41,830 nt of DNA. It comes from an uncultured Prevotella sp. GTDB taxonomy: Bacteria > Bacteroidota > Bacteroidia > Bacteroidales > Bacteroidaceae. Shown here in pieces: positions 29,909 to 40,000 of this stretch. The DNA lies in contig UQTI01000018.1 of assembly GCA_900543975.1 (NCBI GenBank), forward strand, positions 1-41,830, in the 5' to 3' direction. Numbering within the stretch: the first letter of the stretch is position 1; every line of letters begins with the position of its first letter. The position numbers and the translations under genes were made by a program. The notes beneath the pieces are model-generated. The model saw only the letters and a program-made list of their open reading frames with translations, was not told the DNA's origin and made no database searches.

Positions 29909-32797
29909 ATGAAGAAAAGAATTTTCATGCTTGCGGTCTTGATATTGTCAGGGCTGCAATTTGCCGTAGCATCAATAGACGAACAGCTGCGAGCGCTCAT
30001 CACCACCTCCGATGATATCGAGGTGACGGAAGTGACTAACGACGAGGCGAACCCGTGGAAGGTGGAGAACGGAATGGCGTCGAGCACCAATGGTAAGCAG
30101 CAGTACACCACATCTACCATTACCATTAAGTTTAAGACCATTGGACGAACCACACTGAATTTTGATTATACGCTCGATGGTTATAGCAACTATGATTCCC
30201 TGAAGGTGGCTGTCGATGGCAAACTGTGGTGGGCAAGTTACGAATCAAAAAAAGTTCTTTCGCCGCGTATTGAGTTTCTTGCTCTTAAAGAAGGAGAACA
30301 TGTGCTAACCTTCTCTCATAGACACGGTTACTATACTTACTCCAATGCCACCGAAGTTATCTCCCTCGGCAACATTCGCATCCGTAGTTTGGAGAGCCAG
30401 TATATGACCATCAACCTCGCTGCGCCAGGCACACTGGGCGTCGAGGTGTTGTCGCATGTCAGCACTTTGCCGGAAATGCGTTACCTGCGTCTCACGGGCA
30501 AAATGAACAAAGAAGACTGGACAACCATCAGTAACATGACGGGGCTTTATGCCATCGACATGTCAGAAGCCGACATAACCGACATTCCCGATAATGGATT
30601 TGAAAAAACAGCGTTGCGCTTTGTGACCTTGCCTAAGGTTCTTAAAACGATTGGCAACAAAGCGTTCTATGATCGTTATCTGGTGGGCACATTGACGCTT
30701 CCTGAGGGATTAGAGCGCATTGGTCAATATGCGTTCTATAGAAATCTGATATCAGAGGTTACGATCCCTGCAAGTGTGAACTATATGGGATACGATGCTT
30801 TCGAAAGCAATGGAAACTTAACGAGTGTAACATTAGGAAGTGGTCTGACGTCTCTTTCGAGTTCGTGCTTCCAAAGTTGTGGCAACCTTGTCACTGTTTA
30901 TGGTGGAGAAAACATAAAGTCTATCTATTCAAATGCTTTTTATGAATGCAGCAAGCTGAAAAGCATTGGAAATATAAAGGTGATAACAGTTGGCGAATAT
31001 GCTTTTCGTGGTTGTCGAAAATTAGAAAACATCGATTTCTCACGTATTAAGACGATTGAATCTGGTGCTTTTTGGGATTGTTATTTTTTGACCGAAGCCA
31101 ATCTCACCACCCTTGAAACAATGGGCAGTTATGCCTTTTACAATTCGTCGCTGAGAAAGGTAATCATCGGAGATAAGGTAACCACGATTTCTGATTACGC
31201 CTTCCAAGAATGCGGATCGCTTGAGGAAGTCATCGTCGGTTCATCAATCAACAAGATTGGTTCCCGTAGCTTTTATTCTTCAAGCAGTTCGTTAAAGCGC
31301 TTTTATATCAATGCACCGGCACCGCCTTCAATAAATAGCAATTACCTTCCTTTCTATTCTCCCACAAGCGTAACGCTGTACGTTCCCGAGTATGCCATGG
31401 TGAGCTACAAGCTCGATAACTATTGGAGCAAATTCACAACTGTGGAGCCCAACCCCAATATGCCCGAAAAGGTCAACCTCTATAAGAAGTTGGAACTGAC
31501 CAGCAATGCACGCATACCGAACTCGCCGGATATCTATCTTGGCAAGGGAGGAGCGCTTATCGTAAACGGCGACAATGCGCAGATATTCGGCAAGTACACC
31601 CAGTATATGAATATAGGTGAGACTTCCTCTTCGCTCATCAGCCGTTGCAAGGAGATGACATCTACATCTTCTCAGTTCGATTTCTTTATAGGTGCCACCT
31701 CTGGCTCTGGCTATTGGTATTATTTGTGTATGCCGTTCGACGTGAAGCGCAGCGACATCATTCTGCCTGAGGGTACAAGCATCGCAGTGCGCTATTACGA
31801 CTCTGAGTCGCGTGCTACAAACGGCGCAAGCGGCAACTGGAAAGACGTGTCTGCCGACGCTGTGCTGCAAACTGGCAAGGGATATATCTTCCGTTCAAGC
31901 AAGGAAGGCGACGTTGGTTTCCCTGCTACCGAGGAGACGCATAACTCCATCTTCCGCAGCGAAGCCATAACCACACCGCTCGTTCAGTATCCTGCCGTAG
32001 AGAGTGCAAACGCAGGATGGAACCTCGTGGGTAACCCATATCCTTGCTTCTACGACATCTATTATATGGATTTTGCAGCACCTATAACAGCATGGGATGT
32101 TGACAACCGCACATATAAGGCATACAGTGCTACCGACGACAATTTCGTGCTCACCCCGCTGCAGGCATTCTTCGTTCAGAAGCCCGAACTGGTAGACGCC
32201 ATCACGTTCCAGCCTGCGGGCAGACAGATCAACAAGACCATCGACCACTCGGCTTTGGCTAAGCGCCGCGCAGCAAGCAACAAGCAGGTGCAGCGCAAGC
32301 TGGTAGACGTATCGCTGACATGCGTCGACCGCACCGACCGCACACGCGTTGTGGTGAACGCCAACGCTTCTGACGACTTCTGCGCCGACAACGACGCCGT
32401 GAAGATGATGGCTTACGAGGGCACACCGCAGATATACACCATCGCCGGCGCAGACCAGCTGGCTGTGAACGAGGGCGCTCATCGCAGCGGTAGCGTGGCG
32501 TTAGGCATGTATCTGCCTGCAGACGACATGTACACCATCGCTATAGACCGCGACGAACTGGGAGCCAAGCTGCTCGACTACGGTGTGGAGGTAGAGATGC
32601 CGTACACCTTCAGCGCTGCTGAGGGATACGCAGACGACCGCTTCACAATAACCTTCGAGACGAGCACTACGGGCATCAACACCGTAGCTACTGACGCAAA
32701 GACCGATGACGCTATCTACACCATCGACGGACGCCGCGTGAACAGCACCGCTCAGAAGGGCATCTACATTCAGAATCATAAGAAAATAGTAAAGTAA
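29909..32797 (+). CDS. BspA-like leucine-rich repeat surface protein with type 9-like tail
   Basis: The start at 29909 opens a signal peptide (MKKRIFMLAVLILSGLQFAV). Residues about 35-175 look like a beta-sandwich domain (VTNDEANPWKVENGMASS). From about 230 to 500 come BspA-type (LRR_5) repeats of about 23 residues, for example LPEGLERIGQYAFYR, IPASVNYMGYDAFES and IGDKVTTISDYAFQE. The rest (about 540-900) is beta-rich. The C-terminus (DDAIYTIDGRRVNSTAQKG, then IYIQNHKKIVK) resembles the tail that directs proteins to type 9 secretion. BspA-type proteins bind host matrix proteins and other bacteria. The LRR part has markedly lower GC than the rest, suggesting a mosaic. Its stop is 7 bp from the next start codon. 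Confidence 0.88.
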   Translation: MKKRIFMLAVLILSGLQFAVASIDEQLRALITTSDDIEVTEVTNDEANPWKVENGMASSTNGKQQYTTSTITIKFKTIGRTTLNFDYTLDGYSNYDSLKVAVDGKLWWASYESKKVLSPRIEFLALKEGEHVLTFSHRHGYYTYSNATEVISLGNIRIRSLESQYMTINLAAPGTLGVEVLSHVSTLPEMRYLRLTGKMNKEDWTTISNMTGLYAIDMSEADITDIPDNGFEKTALRFVTLPKVLKTIGNKAFYDRYLVGTLTLPEGLERIGQYAFYRNLISEVTIPASVNYMGYDAFESNGNLTSVTLGSGLTSLSSSCFQSCGNLVTVYGGENIKSIYSNAFYECSKLKSIGNIKVITVGEYAFRGCRKLENIDFSRIKTIESGAFWDCYFLTEANLTTLETMGSYAFYNSSLRKVIIGDKVTTISDYAFQECGSLEEVIVGSSINKIGSRSFYSSSSSLKRFYINAPAPPSINSNYLPFYSPTSVTLYVPEYAMVSYKLDNYWSKFTTVEPNPNMPEKVNLYKKLELTSNARIPNSPDIYLGKGGALIVNGDNAQIFGKYTQYMNIGETSSSLISRCKEMTSTSSQFDFFIGATSGSGYWYYLCMPFDVKRSDIILPEGTSIAVRYYDSESRATNGASGNWKDVSADAVLQTGKGYIFRSSKEGDVGFPATEETHNSIFRSEAITTPLVQYPAVESANAGWNLVGNPYPCFYDIYYMDFAAPITAWDVDNRTYKAYSATDDNFVLTPLQAFFVQKPELVDAITFQPAGRQINKTIDHSALAKRRAASNKQVQRKLVDVSLTCVDRTDRTRVVVNANASDDFCADNDAVKMMAYEGTPQIYTIAGADQLAVNEGAHRSGSVALGMYLPADDMYTIAIDRDELGAKLLDYGVEVEMPYTFSAAEGYADDRFTITFETSTTGINTVATDAKTDDAIYTIDGRRVNSTAQKGIYIQNHKKIVK

Positions 32798-32804
32798 GGC
32801 TACT

Positions 32805-35800
32805 ATGATCAAGTCAAGATATATACTGACTCTCTTCGCCATGCTGCTAAGCATGGTGGCGAGAGGACAGGACTTCAACCCCGACAGTCCTCCCGAGCCG
32901 GGAGCACGCTACAAGCTGACGGTGAAAGCCCAGCCCGCTGAGGCTGCCACTGTGAGCGGAGGTGGACTGTATGCTGTGAACGCCAATGTGAGCGTGAAGG
33001 CGGTAGCCAGAAACGCCAACTGGCGCTTCAAGAACTGGACCGACGCTGAGGGCAAGGTGGTGAGCACGAGCAGTACGTTCACTCACCGCAAGCTGAACAG
33101 TGCCGAGACACTCACCGCCAACTACGAGTATCAGAAGACCAGCCGCCTCACCATAGCCTACGACCCGTCGTCGATAAGGGCGAGCGAGGTGAAGGAGTAT
33201 GCCGTGGGCGTAACCTACTCTTGCACGGCGTCTACGTACAGCGACTATACGTTCGTCAACTGGACAACAAGCGACGGAACGGTTATCTCTACTAATCGCG
33301 CGGTAAGCTATACCGTTACGGAGAACGACGAGACCATCACCGCCCACTACCGCTATACGCCAGGCAGTCCGGCTGAGCCTAACGAGACGAAGCCGAAGCA
33401 CAAGGTCTACTTCAAGTGCGACCCAGCAGGTTTGGCAGGATTCAATAAGACAAGCGGTTTCTCGGTGTCTGAGGGTAGCCCATACAGTGTGACGGTATAC
33501 AGCGTAAGCGACTATGAGTTCAAGGGCTGGACATGGGAAGGCGAAACCAAAATTCTCGAAACTTCGCACACGTGGAATGTCAATATGGGCACAAGAGATG
33601 CTTATCTCGTGGCTCACTTCGAGTTCAAGCCGTCGTCGCCCAGTGAGCCGTCTACCGACAGCAAGCAACGACACAGCCTCTACGCCACAACTACGTCGAT
33701 GTATCGCGGCGAGACAACGCTCCTGCCTATATACATGCAGAACACGGGCAACGTGAAGACGCTCAGCTTCAAGCTGCATCTGCCTAAGAATCTGACGGTG
33801 GATGTGGCTGGTATACAGAAGACGCTGCGCACCGACGCTTACACCGTTCAGGCGGCGCAGGAGGACAGCGTGCTGAGCGTGAGCCTTGAGGGCGGAACGC
33901 AGATTGTGGAGCACGACGGCGTAGTGGTGCGCATACCGGTGAGCGCGCAGGAAGCGCTGAAGGACGGCATCTACACGGTGAGGTTCAGCGACATCACCGG
34001 CACAACGCTCGAAGACGCCGCCATCAACTTCACCAGCCGTTCTGGACGCCTCGTGGTGAGCACACCCGAGGAAGGCGACCTGCAGGCGAAGTTCTCTGTA
34101 GAGACATACATGAACCGCGCACAGCTGACCAATCTCAGCAGCGAGAACGCAAAGACATTCGAATGGAACTTCGGCGACGGCTCAACAAGCACCGAGCGCA
34201 ACCCTATGCACATCTACGCCGAAGCCGGCACATACACCGTGCGTCTGACGGCGCGAGGCATCGTGAAGACCGTCACCGCCGAACAGCAGATAATCATAAA
34301 CCCCGCTAACACATGGTCGGCGAGCGGCGACTACCGCCTCGACCCCACCGTGAACAGCGCCCGTGCGTTCAAGTCGATGCACGAGATGCTCTCTCTGCTG
34401 TCGCAGTGTAAGCCCGAGGGCACCATCAACGTAAAGACCGGCGGCAAGGAGGCGTTCGACGCCAATCTTCAGACAGCCGACTCGCTGGCGCTGCTCAGCA
34501 CGCTGACGGAGAAGTTGAGCACGACGGGCGTTGTGATGGCGTTCAAGAACGAAGCGCAGAAGCCCGTTACGCTGCAGTTCAAGGCTGCCGCCAACAGCGC
34601 CGACCTGCAGAAGGTTACAGACTTCTTCCGCCATATCTCGCTCGAAAACGTACAGGTTACGCTCAACGGAGCTGCGATAAACATAGGCGAGATAGTCCGC
34701 TACTCGAAGCAGACCATCTGTTCTGGCACAAGTACGCAGCCCGAAGCGTTCACCGCTATAAGCAGCAGCGAGAAAGTGAAGGTGAAGTGGACGGCAAGTG
34801 TGGCTGAGGGCTGCACCGTGCGCGGCTACCAGCTCACCGGCACCGGCGATCTGCCTGCCATGACGCTCACGAACGAAGGCAGCAAGACCGATCTCGTTAC
34901 ATATCATGTGAGCGTAGAGCTTAACGGCGTTGTCGCGTTAGCATATATATATAAGGTGTATGTGAAGCCGTTGCTGAAGAGTCTCGCGCTCAGTTCGCCG
35001 TCCAATAACGCCGTGCTCGAATACGGACAGGTTACGCTCAGCTGCAGCAACCTCGGTCAGGCTGCTAAGGGCTACACGTTCCACTATCGCCGCACCGATG
35101 CCGAGGCAGAGGGCGCAGAAGAGTGGAAGGAAGTGAAGACGACATCGCCCTCAACAACGTTCGTGCCGGTAGAAGGCGCGTCTTACGAGTGGTATGCTAC
35201 GGCTCATGGCGAGTGCTACGAGACGGTCGACAGCGAACACCGCACGTTCAGCATCAGCAAACGCTCAGACCTCACGGTTGAGTCGGTGACGGTGCCGGCG
35301 GAGGTGAAGGCAAACACTACTTTCCAGATCACGGCTGTTGTGCGCAACATCGGTAAGGGCGCTACACGCAGCAGCGCCTGGACGGACATGCTCTATGAAG
35401 AGAGAGCTGATGGAAGGCAATATGGAATCAAGGGAATGGCACACCGTGGCGTGTTGCAGCCTGGCGAGTCGTACACTGTCACTTTCACAGTTAAGAGCCC
35501 TGACGCTTCAGTAAGCGATTTCCGCTATATGGTGGGAACAGACGCCTATGCAGAAGAGTCTGAGTCTGATGAGAGCAACAATTCAATGTTTACAGACCCA
35601 ATCGCAATTGTCAATCGCTACATTGATGCTGCCGACTACGAGGCTCTGAAAGTGCTTTATCAGGCAACCAACGGCGGCGCATGGACCAGCAAGACATGGC
35701 GCATCGGCAGCAATGCCGTAACGTCTACCGGTTGGCCGGGCGTAACATTCGACGAAGAGGGTCATGTGCTGGCTATAGATCTTCAGATTAACAACCTCAC

Positions 35801-37010
35801 AGGCACACTGCCTACAGCGGGAATGGAGATGAAGAGTCTGCGCACGCTCAATCTGAGCGGAAACAGTCTGAGTGGCGATGTGGCTGCGTTCTGCAAGCTC
35901 CTGCCAGCGCTTGAGACGCTCAATCTTGGCAACAACCTGTTTACAGAGCTGACGGACGTTCTGCCCGCCCATATCACCTCGCTCAATCTGCAGAATCAGC
36001 GCGAACGCTACAGCCTCTCTACCTTCCCGCTGCAGGAGTGGGCTATGGGCGACAAGCAGGCCGACATACAGCTCGGCTCGCTCATTGCTTACGACCATAA
36101 GAACCAGAACTTCGAGGCTCACCCAACGCTCCGCATCTACACCGCCGACAACAACAGCTATGTAGGCGAGATGAGATACAGCGACGGAGCCTACCGCTAC
36201 TATCTCAGCGGCACATACACCTACGCAAGCGGCACGGAGTTCTGCATCCGCTCGAATGGCGGCGTGGCACAGAACAACCGCCTGCGTGCTAAACTCACAT
36301 GGACAAAGGGCGACGTGAACGCCGACGCATCGGTAGATGTGCTCGACGCGCAGCAGACGCTCAACTACATTATGGGCACGCAGAACGGCAACTTCAACTA
36401 TCCCGCAGCCGACACTTATGAGGGCAGCGGCATAAATGTGCAGGACGTCGTGGCGACCATCAACATCTTCATCGGCAGCAACGACAACGCCGACCGGAAG
36501 ATTGTTATGGCAGCGCAAAGACGCTGGACGGAGAGTCTGGGTGAAGAGGCCTCTGCGGCTAACGTGCTCAGCGTGGAAGACGGCGCGTTGTGGCTCAACG
36601 CTTCCGACCAGGTGGCTGCGCTCGACATCACACTCGCCGGCGTAAAGGCTAACGATGTGAAGCTCGCTCTCAGCAAGCAGCGCTATCAGCTCGTGACACA
36701 CAACACGGCCAACGGCGTTCGCGTAGTGATAATAAGCACTACGGGCGACATCATCAGCGGACGCACCAAACTGTTGCAACTCGCCAAGCCGGCAAGAGTG
36801 GACCAGACGATGGCTGCCGACATCGACGCACAGCCCGTAGGCATAGCGTTTGAGGGTCAGGCCACAGGCATCGACGCCGTGACGACCGATGCCGAAAGCC
36901 GCGAAGATGTGTACAGCATCGACGGACGCAAGCTGAACGGCGTGGAACGCGAAGGCATCTATATTGTGAACGGAAAGAAAAAGGCTATTAACAGACATCA
37001 ATTGAAATGA
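32805..37010 (+). CDS. Giant secreted multidomain protein with cohesin-like domains and a dockerin
   Basis: This 1401-residue protein has a signal peptide (MIKSRYILTLFAMLLSMVAR) and, in order: three InlB/Flg_new-like repeats (about 36-275; the motif WxFKNWTDAEG recurs as YTFVNWTTSDG and YEFKGWTWEGE), a cohesin-like sandwich (about 285-420), a PKD domain (about 430-500; WNFGDGSTSTERNPMHIYAE), a long region without a clear match, a CARDB domain (about 820-930), an LRR domain (about 940-1130), a dockerin (about 1168-1228; GDVNADASVDVLDAQQTLNY, an intact 12-residue Ca loop, the second loop degenerate), a second cohesin-like sandwich (about 1245-1350), and a tail (VYSIDGRKLNGVEREGIYIV) of type 9 style. 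It overlaps the next gene by 4 bp (ATGA). It is probably a surface adhesin or scaffold. Confidence 0.85.
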   Translation: MIKSRYILTLFAMLLSMVARGQDFNPDSPPEPGARYKLTVKAQPAEAATVSGGGLYAVNANVSVKAVARNANWRFKNWTDAEGKVVSTSSTFTHRKLNSAETLTANYEYQKTSRLTIAYDPSSIRASEVKEYAVGVTYSCTASTYSDYTFVNWTTSDGTVISTNRAVSYTVTENDETITAHYRYTPGSPAEPNETKPKHKVYFKCDPAGLAGFNKTSGFSVSEGSPYSVTVYSVSDYEFKGWTWEGETKILETSHTWNVNMGTRDAYLVAHFEFKPSSPSEPSTDSKQRHSLYATTTSMYRGETTLLPIYMQNTGNVKTLSFKLHLPKNLTVDVAGIQKTLRTDAYTVQAAQEDSVLSVSLEGGTQIVEHDGVVVRIPVSAQEALKDGIYTVRFSDITGTTLEDAAINFTSRSGRLVVSTPEEGDLQAKFSVETYMNRAQLTNLSSENAKTFEWNFGDGSTSTERNPMHIYAEAGTYTVRLTARGIVKTVTAEQQIIINPANTWSASGDYRLDPTVNSARAFKSMHEMLSLLSQCKPEGTINVKTGGKEAFDANLQTADSLALLSTLTEKLSTTGVVMAFKNEAQKPVTLQFKAAANSADLQKVTDFFRHISLENVQVTLNGAAINIGEIVRYSKQTICSGTSTQPEAFTAISSSEKVKVKWTASVAEGCTVRGYQLTGTGDLPAMTLTNEGSKTDLVTYHVSVELNGVVALAYIYKVYVKPLLKSLALSSPSNNAVLEYGQVTLSCSNLGQAAKGYTFHYRRTDAEAEGAEEWKEVKTTSPSTTFVPVEGASYEWYATAHGECYETVDSEHRTFSISKRSDLTVESVTVPAEVKANTTFQITAVVRNIGKGATRSSAWTDMLYEERADGRQYGIKGMAHRGVLQPGESYTVTFTVKSPDASVSDFRYMVGTDAYAEESESDESNNSMFTDPIAIVNRYIDAADYEALKVLYQATNGGAWTSKTWRIGSNAVTSTGWPGVTFDEEGHVLAIDLQINNLTGTLPTAGMEMKSLRTLNLSGNSLSGDVAAFCKLLPALETLNLGNNLFTELTDVLPAHITSLNLQNQRERYSLSTFPLQEWAMGDKQADIQLGSLIAYDHKNQNFEAHPTLRIYTADNNSYVGEMRYSDGAYRYYLSGTYTYASGTEFCIRSNGGVAQNNRLRAKLTWTKGDVNADASVDVLDAQQTLNYIMGTQNGNFNYPAADTYEGSGINVQDVVATINIFIGSNDNADRKIVMAAQRRWTESLGEEASAANVLSVEDGALWLNASDQVAALDITLAGVKANDVKLALSKQRYQLVTHNTANGVRVVIISTTGDIISGRTKLLQLAKPARVDQTMAADIDAQPVGIAFEGQATGIDAVTTDAESREDVYSIDGRKLNGVEREGIYIVNGKKKAINRHQLK

Positions 37011-40000
37011 AGACCAGAAGATACATAACCATGATGCTGTTCTTGCTGATGTGCATCACGTCAATGGGTCAGAACAACCTGTCGGTAGGAAAGCTGACAG
37101 GCGGTCAGGGCAAGGACGTGCTGATACCTATCAGCCTTGAGAACACAGACGAGGTGGTGGCGCTGCAGTTCGACCTGCAGCTGCCATTCGACCGCTCGTC
37201 AAGAACAGCGCCGACACTGAGCCAGTCGCGTATAAACGAACACACGGTGTCGGTAAGAAATCTCGGCAACCATAAATATAGAGTGGTTGTCGTGAATATG
37301 AGCAACCGTCCTCTGTCGGGCAACGCTGGCACGATCATCAACTTCCCGATGGCTGTGCCCACAGGCCTGGACCCCGGCACCGAGTATGCCGTGAGCTTGT
37401 CGGATGTTATCATCACAAACCGCAAGGGCGACAACATACAGGGCAATTCTAACGTGAACGGCAGCTACACGGTGCAGAGAGAAGACGCTCCCGACCTTGC
37501 CACGACCGATGTCAGCATCAGCGGGAGCACACTTGTGCCAGGCAACTATGTCACAGTAACTTGGAAAGTGAGCAACGTTGGCAACGCCGACACGCGCAGC
37601 GGTTGGACAGAACGCGTATATCTCGTGAGCACCGAGACAGAAGAAGTGGTGCATGTAGGCAATACTTACTTCAGCAACACGCTGCTCAAGGGCGGCTACA
37701 TAACACGCAACGCCACCTTCAGCCTCTCGCAGACCGTCGGTCTCGAAGGCGAAGTGACGGCGAAAGTGGTGGTTGAGCCCAACAGCGGCTGCGGCGAGTA
37801 CAACGCCGACCGTGCCAACAACACCGCAACCGGCGGAACAGCCCAGCTTGAGAAGCACCTGTTCCTTACCGCTCCCGACACAAGCGTGAAGGAAGGTCAG
37901 TCGATGCGCCTCACCTTGAAGCGCAGCGGCGACCGCAGCATGGACGAGACATTCAGCATAACGTCGTCGCTGACTGACAAAGCCAAGGTTCCGACCACGG
38001 TGACCATCAGCAAAGGTCAGTCGGCAGCGTCGTTCGACGTGGTTTGTCCCGACAACAACGTGGTGAACGACTATTCTAAGGTCACCATCACCGTGAACAA
38101 AGCCCACGGATACCCGCAGGATGTCGCCGCATCGTTTAACATTAAGGACGATGAACTGCTGCCCCTCGAAGTGAAGCTCGACAAGACCGACTATAACGAG
38201 GGCGAAACGATGAAAGCAACCGTGAGCGTGCCTTACCGTATCGGCAACGATACGCTTACGGTCTACTTCAGCGTGGAGAAGCCGAAGCGTTTCCGCCTGC
38301 CCAAGAGCTACACCTTCGAGCCTGGAGCGACAGAAGCTGTGATTGACATTCCGATCATTGACGACAACATCGCTGCCAACGACGAGACATTGCAGCTCAG
38401 CGTGTCGGCAGACCATCATCTGACGGGCTCAGCGCTGTTTGTACTGAAGGACAACGATGTGCCAGCTATCAGCATGACTCTGCTGCCCACAACAGTAAGT
38501 GAGGCGGCGGGCTACAACGCAGTTCATGCCACGATAAAGCGCACCGAGGCGAAGAATAGCAAGATTACGCTGAAGCTGAGCGACGACAGCAACGGCGAAC
38601 TCTACTACACAACGCCGATAACCATGCCCGAAGGCACAGAGGAAGTGACGTTCCCCATCGGCGTGAAGGACAACCAGAAGGTTGACGGCACACGCAAGGT
38701 GAAGTTCAGCGCAGCTATATACATCACCGATTGCGGCTGCTCTGCCATAGGCGACAAGCAGACCGTGGTGAGCGACACCATAACCATCCTCGACAACGAC
38801 GGACCGACGCTCAGCGTCACTTCGAACAAGACAACTATCCTCGAAGGCGACGCTACAGGCGCTACGCTCACCATCAGTCGCAACGACGCAACGACCAATC
38901 CGCTCACGGTTACGCTGAGCGCGAAGGGCGACGATCTGCAGTTTGCAAAGACCGTGACCATCCCTGCCGGAAAGGAGAGCGTCACGACCCCGTTCGTGGC
39001 GTTGAGCAACGAGACCAGCGAGGGCAACCGCACCATTTCTGTCATCGCAAGCAGCGACGGCTACAGTCCAGGTACGGTGTGGATGCTCATCTCCGACCAG
39101 ACTCTGCCCGACGCAGAGATGCAGACTCCTGTATGCGACGCAGAGATAGAGGCTGGAAGCAAGGCTAAAGTGACGGTAACGGTGAAGAACATCGGTGCCA
39201 CCAAGATGCCTAAGGGCACACAGATCCGCACAAGCATCGGCTCAAGCTCTACGATGACGCAGACAGATGCCGACATTGCGGTGGGCGCTACCTACACATC
39301 TGTTGTAGAACTGGATGCACCGAGCGTGCCCGGCAACTACAGAGTGACGGCAGAAATCAATCCGAACGGCACCGTTACTGAGTTGCAGACCATCAACAAC
39401 AGCGCCTATACCGAGACGACCGTAACGACTGCCTACACATACGGCATCGGAACCGATAAGAGAACATATAACATTGGTGACAAGGTTGTGTTGGGCGGTA
39501 CGGTGAAGACACGCGGCGGCGCTACGGCAGCCAGCGTTGAGGTAGAACCATATATCATCTATGCCGGTTCGCGCATAGCTCTGAAAGCCACCACCGATGC
39601 CGAAGGCAAATATTCGGTAGAGTACACCTTACAGGCAGGTATGGGCGGCGAGTACGGCTACGGCGTGTGTACACCGGGCGAGAACATCAGCGCCCAGCAG
39701 GGCACCTTCAACGTGTATGGCATCTCACGCACCACAACCGAGTATATCAAACACGAGATGTACGAAGGCGATGTGGTTAGCGGCACTATCAAGGTGAAGA
39801 ACATGAGCAGTCTGCCGCAGCACAACCTGAAAGCAACCTGCGAAAAGAACGAACAGTATGATGTTACGTTCAACGGCGACACAGAACTTGCGGGAGGCGG
39901 AACAGCCGAGATAAGCTACACCATCAAGCCGCTTTCGCTCTCTAAGACCAAGGAGTGGGACCGCCTGACGTTCAACATCGCAACAGCCGAGGGCGCATCG

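Noticed and set aside
29650..30015. Frame overlapping the small Gly-rich gene and the BspA start
   Set aside because: It is an Arg-rich out-of-frame reading across two better-supported genes.
35583..37001. Long minus-strand open frame (472 codons) opposite the giant protein
   Set aside because: It lies entirely antisense to a gene with recognisable LRR, dockerin and tail motifs; its His/Val-rich product is typical of reverse-frame reading of GC-rich codons. The same applies to the frame at 39725-41191 and to the one at 13204-14268 opposite the M16 gene.
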